A stretch of 9,931 nucleotides of DNA from an uncultured Opitutaceae bacterium (GTDB lineage Bacteria; Verrucomicrobiota; Verrucomicrobiia; Opitutales; Opitutaceae), in assembly GCA_937902865.1 (NCBI GenBank), contig CALFNJ010000455.1:1-9931 (forward strand), written 5' to 3'. Shown here one piece after another: positions 6,541 through 9,931 of the stretch. A model generated the notes under the pieces. The model ran no database searches. It was given only the letters and a program-made list of their open reading frames with translations, and had not been told where the DNA came from. The first letter of the stretch is position 1. Each line of letters opens with the position of its first letter. The translations under genes were made by a program, and so were the position numbers.

Positions 6541-6706
6541 TCCGCTTCGGCTCCGTCAACTCGCGATCCTTTTCACAGGAGGAATACCGAGGACGAACCG
6601 AGGACCAGAATGTCAGTCTCGGATCGGCCTCGGTCTTCCTCCTGTAAAAAATGGATCGAAAAGTTTGACTGAATCCAACCGGACGGGCGGGCCGCCCGTC
6701 CCTACC
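6541..6706. repeat. Partial, diverged third unit (copy C) ending in the right boundary hairpin
   Basis: Covers about the first half of the 305-bp unit and stops at the GGACGGGC hairpin (6681-6701), followed by CTAC at 6702-6705. Unlike A and B it has many substitutions, for example GTTTGACTGAATCC where A has ATTTGGCCGAGTCC, and changes in the palindrome loop at 6604-6612. Copy C is therefore older than the A/B duplication. Its right arm carries the AGGAAGACC form that copy B has on the left arm. Confidence 0.8.
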
Positions 6707-6770
6707 TTTTTAGAATGGAGTAAAAGATCCGCGATTTCCGCCGTTTTTACTTTCTGCGGCGCTTTGCGAA

Positions 6771-6799
6771 TTGCCGTGGAATCGCTGACCGCGTCTAGT
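6771..6799 (+). promoter_or_regulatory. Possible promoter for the exported hypothetical protein
   Basis: TTGCCG and TCTAGT are separated by 17 bp, and the second box ends 7 bp before the ATG at 6807. If used, transcription would begin at or next to the start codon, giving a leaderless mRNA. This fits the absence of a Shine-Dalgarno sequence there. Both boxes match consensus only partly. Confidence 0.3.
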
Positions 6800-6806
6800 C
6801 CCGCCC

Positions 6807-7556
6807 ATGCGAAAGACGCTGCGCCTGCTGCTGGTGTTGGTGGGGGCGGCCATGACTCGGGCCCTTTCCGTGCGAGGGGAGGACGCAGCACCGGCCGACG
6901 AGCCGCCGCCGCCGGTGCCGAGTGATGTGCACCTGCGCAACGGAGCCGTCCTGCACAAGGTCACGGTTCTGCGCTGGGAGACGGCCCCCGTCGTACTCCC
7001 GCCCGCAGAAGGCGCGGCTACGATCCGTTATGCGGACATCGCGGACAGTCAGAAGGCGGCGATCATGGCGCGCGGTCGTTACGAAGTGACGCATCCCGCG
7101 GTTCCGAAAGCGCCCGAAGGCGCCCCGGTGGCCCCGACGCCGGCAGTTGCAGACTCGGCGACCGACCCAATTGTTTATCAGGGCACGGTGTTTCTCCCGA
7201 CCGTGAACCGCAACCAGACCAATGGCGGCAGACCCGCCGAAGGGGTCTACAAGTTCGGCGGCGCCACCGTGTACGCCTTCCCGATCGAGGCGGTCCAGGC
7301 GTTCAAGGGCACGGCGCAAAGCATCGATGTGCCCAAGCCGCTGGCGACGGCGACGACCAACGAGGACGGCACCTTCACGATCACCGTCCCGCCCGGCGTG
7401 CCGCACTTCCTCTTCTGCGAAGCCCAGCGTCCGGTTCCGAACGGTACGGAGAACTGCGCCTGGGCTGCGCTGCCCAAGGACCTGCAGAATCGCACTGACG
7501 TCCAGATGACCACGCGCAACCGGGTCGTCTACCGCCAGCTGCACATTGCGCAGTGA
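6807..7556 (+). CDS. Exported protein of unknown function
   Basis: 249 residues; I do not recognise the family. A basic start (R2, K3, R6) followed by LLLVLVGAAM suggests a signal peptide, with cleavage near residue 20-27, so the product is probably periplasmic. A Pro/Ala-rich stretch leads to a small domain (about 40-80: VHLRNGAVLHKVTVLRWE ... IRYADIA) resembling the 'property of a named attribute' beta modules found in many verrucomicrobial proteins, from general impression only. A Pro/Ala linker (98-118) precedes a C-terminal part (122-249) with GATVYAFPIEAV and TNEDGTFTITVPPG, the pattern of carboxypeptidase-regulatory/transthyretin-like beta domains. Two cysteines (204, 217) could form a disulfide. 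It stands alone, downstream of the repeat array and convergent with the fucosidase gene. Codon use is like its neighbours. Confidence 0.8.
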   Translation: MRKTLRLLLVLVGAAMTRALSVRGEDAAPADEPPPPVPSDVHLRNGAVLHKVTVLRWETAPVVLPPAEGAATIRYADIADSQKAAIMARGRYEVTHPAVPKAPEGAPVAPTPAVADSATDPIVYQGTVFLPTVNRNQTNGGRPAEGVYKFGGATVYAFPIEAVQAFKGTAQSIDVPKPLATATTNEDGTFTITVPPGVPHFLFCEAQRPVPNGTENCAWAALPKDLQNRTDVQMTTRNRVVYRQLHIAQ

Positions 7557-7614
7557 GGCGGGGGATTTCCCGATCGAGACGAGCCGAAGAAGAGACGGGA
7601 ACGGCTCCCACCCA

Positions 7615-7700
7615 AGCCAGTTTCACACAGAGGACGCGGAGGACACAGAGGACTATCCGCCGATCTCTGCGTTCTTCGCGTCCTCTGCGTGAAACTGGCT
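7615..7700. repeat. 86-bp imperfect palindrome with 9-base period (CAGAGGACG type)
   Basis: Arms 7615-7650 and 7665-7700 pair at 32 of 36 positions around a 14-nt loop; the four differences are all A/G transitions. The outer 12 bp (AGCCAGTTTCAC) are exact. Inside each arm a 9-base unit repeats (CAGAGGACG, CGGAGGACA, CAGAGGAC). Similar CTCTGCG/CTTTGCG-type intergenic repeats with GTGAAA ends are, as I recall, widespread in environmental bacterial genomes. It lies between convergent genes and would form a strong hairpin in either 3' UTR, but there is no T-run. Confidence 0.8.
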
Positions 7701-7751
7701 CGAAGCTCGTGATCTCCGGCCGCGTTGGTGAAGGGCGCGCGCTTCGGTGAC

Positions 7752-9389
7752 TTATTCCGGATTTCCGGAGGCGGTCCAGGTCGGGGCGTTCAGTTTCAAT
7801 CCCGAGATCTTCAACGTCGCTCCATAGGGGCTCGGAGCCGTGGGTGGCAGCTGCACGTGCAGACCTTGGCTGTCCTGCGTGAAGTCGAGCGCCTTGGTCG
7901 TGCCGAGGAGGGTGACTTTGGTGGGGGCGCCCGCCTCGTCTCCGAGGGGCAGTGAGTCGATGGAAATTTCCTCGGACGGCCATTCGCCGAGAAGGATGAC
8001 GTAGAGGATGTCGCCCTTCACCGTGAAGCGGAGATTCGATCCTGTCGTGTCACTGCCCCGGCGATGATCCTCGCCGAAGATCGTCCAGTTGAGGGTGCCG
8101 TAGATCGCCTCGCCATTCACCGCAAGCCAGGCACCGATCTCGCGCAGCGTCGCTTGCTGCTCTGCCGGGATGGTGCCGTCGGCCTTGGGCGAAAGGTTGA
8201 GGAGGAGCGTGCCGTTCTTGCTGACCGTGTCGGCGAGCTTGGCGATCAGCGGGCCGGGGCCCGAGACGCGCATGTCACTCGTGTAACCCCAGGTGGAACC
8301 GATCGGTTCGTCCACCTGCCACACTCCCGGCCGGATGCCGGCCGGCGAGCGGATCCCGATTTTCTCGAAATCGAGGATCGAACCGATCGTGTGGAGGTTG
8401 TTGTTGTCCGGCGCGTAGGCCGCCTTCTTTGTGCTGAGCGACACGTCCTGGCCCCAGGCTTTCGCGCGGTTGTAGTAATAGGCTGCGATGCGCAGCTTGA
8501 GCGGGTCGAGGTAGCGCTGGTCCACGCCGTTGTCGAACCAGAGCATGTCGGGGTGGTATTTCTCGATCAGCTCCACGTTGCGCGCGTACCAGTCGGTGAG
8601 GAATTTGATGCACGCGGCATCGCTGCGGTCGGCCACGTGATAAAAATCGGCCCACTTCGGATCGTAGAGATCGGCGTGCTTCGCCTGGAGATCGGCGGCC
8701 AGGTCCGGCGGCGGATTGATGAACTGGAAGTTTTCGATCCCGTGGTTGGAGACGCCGAACTTGAGGCCTTGGGCGCGGACCGCGCGGGCCAGCTCGCCGA
8801 TGAGGTCGCGTTTCGGTCCCATTTGCCTGGCGTTGAACGGCGTGACGGCGCTGTCCCAGAGCGCGAAATTGTCGTGGTGCTGGGCGGTCGGGATGACGAA
8901 GCGGGCGCCGGACTGCTTGAACAGCGCGGCCCAGGCATCGGCGTCGAATTTTTCGGCGGTGAACAGCGGGATGAAATCTTTGTAGCCGAACTTGTCCTGC
9001 GGGCCGAAGTGCTCGACGTGCCACTGGCGGTCCGCGGCATACATGTGCTTCTCATACCATTCGTTGTGGTGGGCGGGCACGGAGTAGAGTCCCCAATGCA
9101 TGAACAGGCCGAACTTCGCCTCGACGAACCACGAAGGCACGCGGTAGTTGGCCCGGAGCGATTCCCACGTTGGCTGAAAGGGCCCCGCGGGAAGCTGGCC
9201 GGGCAGGGCGGCGACGGCCGCTTCGACCACCTCGAGGCGGGTCTCCGGAGCCATGTCGTAGCCGGTGGGATCATTGCCGCCCTCGGCCATTGTGCGAGCA
9301 GGAGCAGGAGCCGGTGCTTGGGCATAGCCTGCGGCGGAGAGAAGGGTGAGCAGCGCAAGGCTCGGGAAAAACAGGAATGATGAACGCAT
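7752..9389 (-). CDS. Secreted alpha-L-fucosidase, GH29
   Basis: 545-residue glycosidase predicted to remove alpha-L-fucose from glycans by a retaining mechanism. The ATG at 9389 is chosen because it begins a clear signal peptide (MRSSFLFFPSLALLTLLSAA, then an A-Q-A cleavage site ending at residue 25). A longer frame upstream would run through a palindromic element and remove this signal. GH29 marks are FMHWGLYSVP (96-105, His98), NEWY (109-112), QHHDNFALWDS (170-180, His171/His172), MLWFDNG (282-288, probable nucleophile D286), STWGYTSDM (365-373) and LNLSPKADGTIP (397-408). A C-terminal beta-sandwich occupies about 445-535. HHDN replaces the usual HHDG, and SNHGIENF (214-221) stands where many members have a Tyr/Ser...Glu-Trp block. 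No Shine-Dalgarno precedes the ATG. No sulfatase, transporter or other glycosidase lies beside it in this window. Confidence 0.92.
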   Translation of the reverse strand: MRSSFLFFPSLALLTLLSAAGYAQAPAPAPARTMAEGGNDPTGYDMAPETRLEVVEAAVAALPGQLPAGPFQPTWESLRANYRVPSWFVEAKFGLFMHWGLYSVPAHHNEWYEKHMYAADRQWHVEHFGPQDKFGYKDFIPLFTAEKFDADAWAALFKQSGARFVIPTAQHHDNFALWDSAVTPFNARQMGPKRDLIGELARAVRAQGLKFGVSNHGIENFQFINPPPDLAADLQAKHADLYDPKWADFYHVADRSDAACIKFLTDWYARNVELIEKYHPDMLWFDNGVDQRYLDPLKLRIAAYYYNRAKAWGQDVSLSTKKAAYAPDNNNLHTIGSILDFEKIGIRSPAGIRPGVWQVDEPIGSTWGYTSDMRVSGPGPLIAKLADTVSKNGTLLLNLSPKADGTIPAEQQATLREIGAWLAVNGEAIYGTLNWTIFGEDHRRGSDTTGSNLRFTVKGDILYVILLGEWPSEEISIDSLPLGDEAGAPTKVTLLGTTKALDFTQDSQGLHVQLPPTAPSPYGATLKISGLKLNAPTWTASGNPE

Positions 9390-9482
9390 GCTGGGAAAAA
9401 GGGAAAAGGGCGGGCCGCGACGGTGGCTGAGAAACGGAAGAAGCGAAACACCGGCCCTGCTTGGATGAGAACTCCTTTCGTG

Positions 9483-9498
9483 TCCCCAGTTTTGGGGA
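9483..9498. promoter_or_regulatory. Possible operator upstream of the fucosidase gene
   Basis: Perfect 6-bp inverted repeat TCCCCA / TGGGGA with a 4-bp centre (GTTT), about 95-110 bp upstream of the fucosidase start. Size and position would suit a dimeric regulator. It is a single site with no identified regulator, so the call is weak. Confidence 0.2.
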
Positions 9499-9564
9499 GA
9501 GCCGGCTTCGGTGATGAGGTATGGGGAAGCTCGCGGCGAAGGCTCAACGAAGCCCGATTCCTGG

Positions 9565-9663
9565 TAGTGTCCTAATTCGGTAGGGCGAGGCGTCCCCGCC
9601 GAGCCGCGGCTCACCGGGACGGTTCGCCCTACCTTCAAGGCATTTTTTCAAATTAGGACATTA
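9565..9663. repeat. Nested palindromic element with GTAG/CTAC ends (99 bp)
   Basis: Outer inverted repeats TAGTGTCCTAATT (9565-9577) and AATTAGGACATTA (9651-9663) match at 12 of 13 positions. Within them 9579-9633 forms a second palindrome with arms of 27-28 nt: GGTAGGGCGA at one end, its exact complement at the other, and the perfect 12-bp palindrome GAGCCGCGGCTC (9601-9612) at the centre. GTAG (9580-9583) and CTAC (9629-9632) flank the inner stem. The ends begin and end in TA, which would suit a TA target duplication of a small non-autonomous element, but this is only suggestive. It lies upstream of the fucosidase gene. Confidence 0.7.
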
Positions 9664-9852
9664 CCCGATTCCGACCTTGGAGTTTTTTGGAGGCATGCCG
9701 AAGACGGAGAAATCCGCAGAGAAGCAGAGCTGAAAGCGGCTCGTGCGGCACCTTCGCGGCTTCGTGCACCGAGGTGAAATTGTGAATTGGGAAGCGCTCG
9801 AAAAAGCACTTGCGTCGGCCCCCCGCATGCCGCTTTGTGACCCCTCCTTGTT
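9664..9852. repeat. Non-coding stretch with degenerate CTCTGCG-type repeat remnants
   Basis: No credible gene. The minus strand of 9697-9730 reads CTCTGCTTCTCTGCGG and TTTCTCCGTCTTCGG, and 9751-9779 reads CCTTCGCGGCTTCGTG ... GGTGAAA. Both look like decayed members of the repeat type seen intact at 7615-7700. Frames here that continue antisense into the tRNA are artefacts. I see no clear promoter for the tRNA. Confidence 0.35.
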
Positions 9853-9929
<77 letters not shown>

Positions 9930-9931
9930 TT

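Larger units (their letters stand above)
5908..6706. repeat. 799-bp hairpin/tandem repeat array bounded by 26-bp perfect inverted repeats
   Basis: The array fills most of the gap between mscS and the next gene. Its ends, 5908-5933 and 6681-6706, are exact inverted copies over 26 bp: a GGTAG head plus a 10-bp palindromic stem (GGACGGGCGG / CCGCCCGTCC) around one central base. Inside is a 305-bp unit present 2.5 times, each full unit containing a long imperfect palindrome, two GGAYGGGC hairpins and a facing pair of CGCGTT-family hairpins. No direct target duplication flanks the ends (GGATCGAG against TTTTTAGA). The unit length is not a multiple of three, so reading frames through it shift from copy to copy and it is not coding. 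It starts 9 bp after the mscS stop codon. Confidence 0.85.

Noticed and set aside
6041..6672. Overlapping open frames of about 80-130 residues through the 305-bp units, on both strands
   Set aside because: The unit is not a multiple of three, the frames consist of hairpin sequence, and they simply recur with each copy. No start signals or codon bias.
5908..6706. CRISPR array
   Set aside because: Repeats are long, palindromic and tandem with a 305-bp period; there are no short regular repeats with unique spacers and no cas gene nearby.
9390..9638. N-terminal extension of the fucosidase (83 extra residues)
   Set aside because: It runs through the nested palindrome and precedes an obvious signal peptide. 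The start at 9389 fits a secreted GH29.

Overview
The window is GC-rich, gene-dense bacterial chromosome. Genes are separated by unusually hairpin-rich intergenic DNA, and convincing Shine-Dalgarno sequences are mostly absent. The gene content (glycogen debranching enzyme, TreZ, secreted GH29 fucosidase, large MscS channel) and the many palindromic repeats suggest a Verrucomicrobia-type organism, perhaps Opitutaceae. That is a guess from general character; the window has no phylogenetic marker beyond one tRNA.

Layout. 3-2072 and 2047-3972 (both minus) are an overlapping pair: treZ first, then a GH133-type glycogen debranching enzyme. 3973-4365 is a divergent intergenic region carrying at least six hairpins. 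4366-5898 (plus) is a 510-residue MscS-family channel. 5899-6806 has no gene; it holds a 799-bp repeat array bounded by 26-bp perfect inverted repeats, with a 305-bp unit present 2.5 times and several hairpin types. 6807-7556 (plus) encodes a small exported protein of unknown function. 7557-7751 lies between convergent genes and holds an 86-bp imperfect palindrome with a 9-base internal period. 7752-9389 (minus) is a secreted GH29 alpha-L-fucosidase. 9390-9852 holds a nested palindromic element and degenerate repeats. 9853-9929 is tRNA-Pro(GGG) with an encoded CCA.

How the genes may work together. TreZ and the debranching enzyme fit glycogen/maltodextrin remodelling toward trehalose, although TreY, which TreZ needs, is not in the window. 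The divergent MscS channel would release solutes at osmotic downshift, so an osmotic link to trehalose is plausible but inferred. The fucosidase is a stand-alone periplasmic or secreted glycan-degrading enzyme.

Most notable is a dispersed hairpin family. Copies in two intergenic regions (4037-4130 and 6111-6203, duplicated at 6416-6508) share a GGTRG-type head and a CGCGTT...AACGCG stem with a 4-base loop, and differ by compensated changes at three base pairs. Several other hairpins carry GTAG directly 5' of the stem, and most occur as facing inverted pairs. This matches the known architecture of REP elements and BIMEs mobilised by RAYT (Y1/HUH) transposases. No such transposase is in the window.
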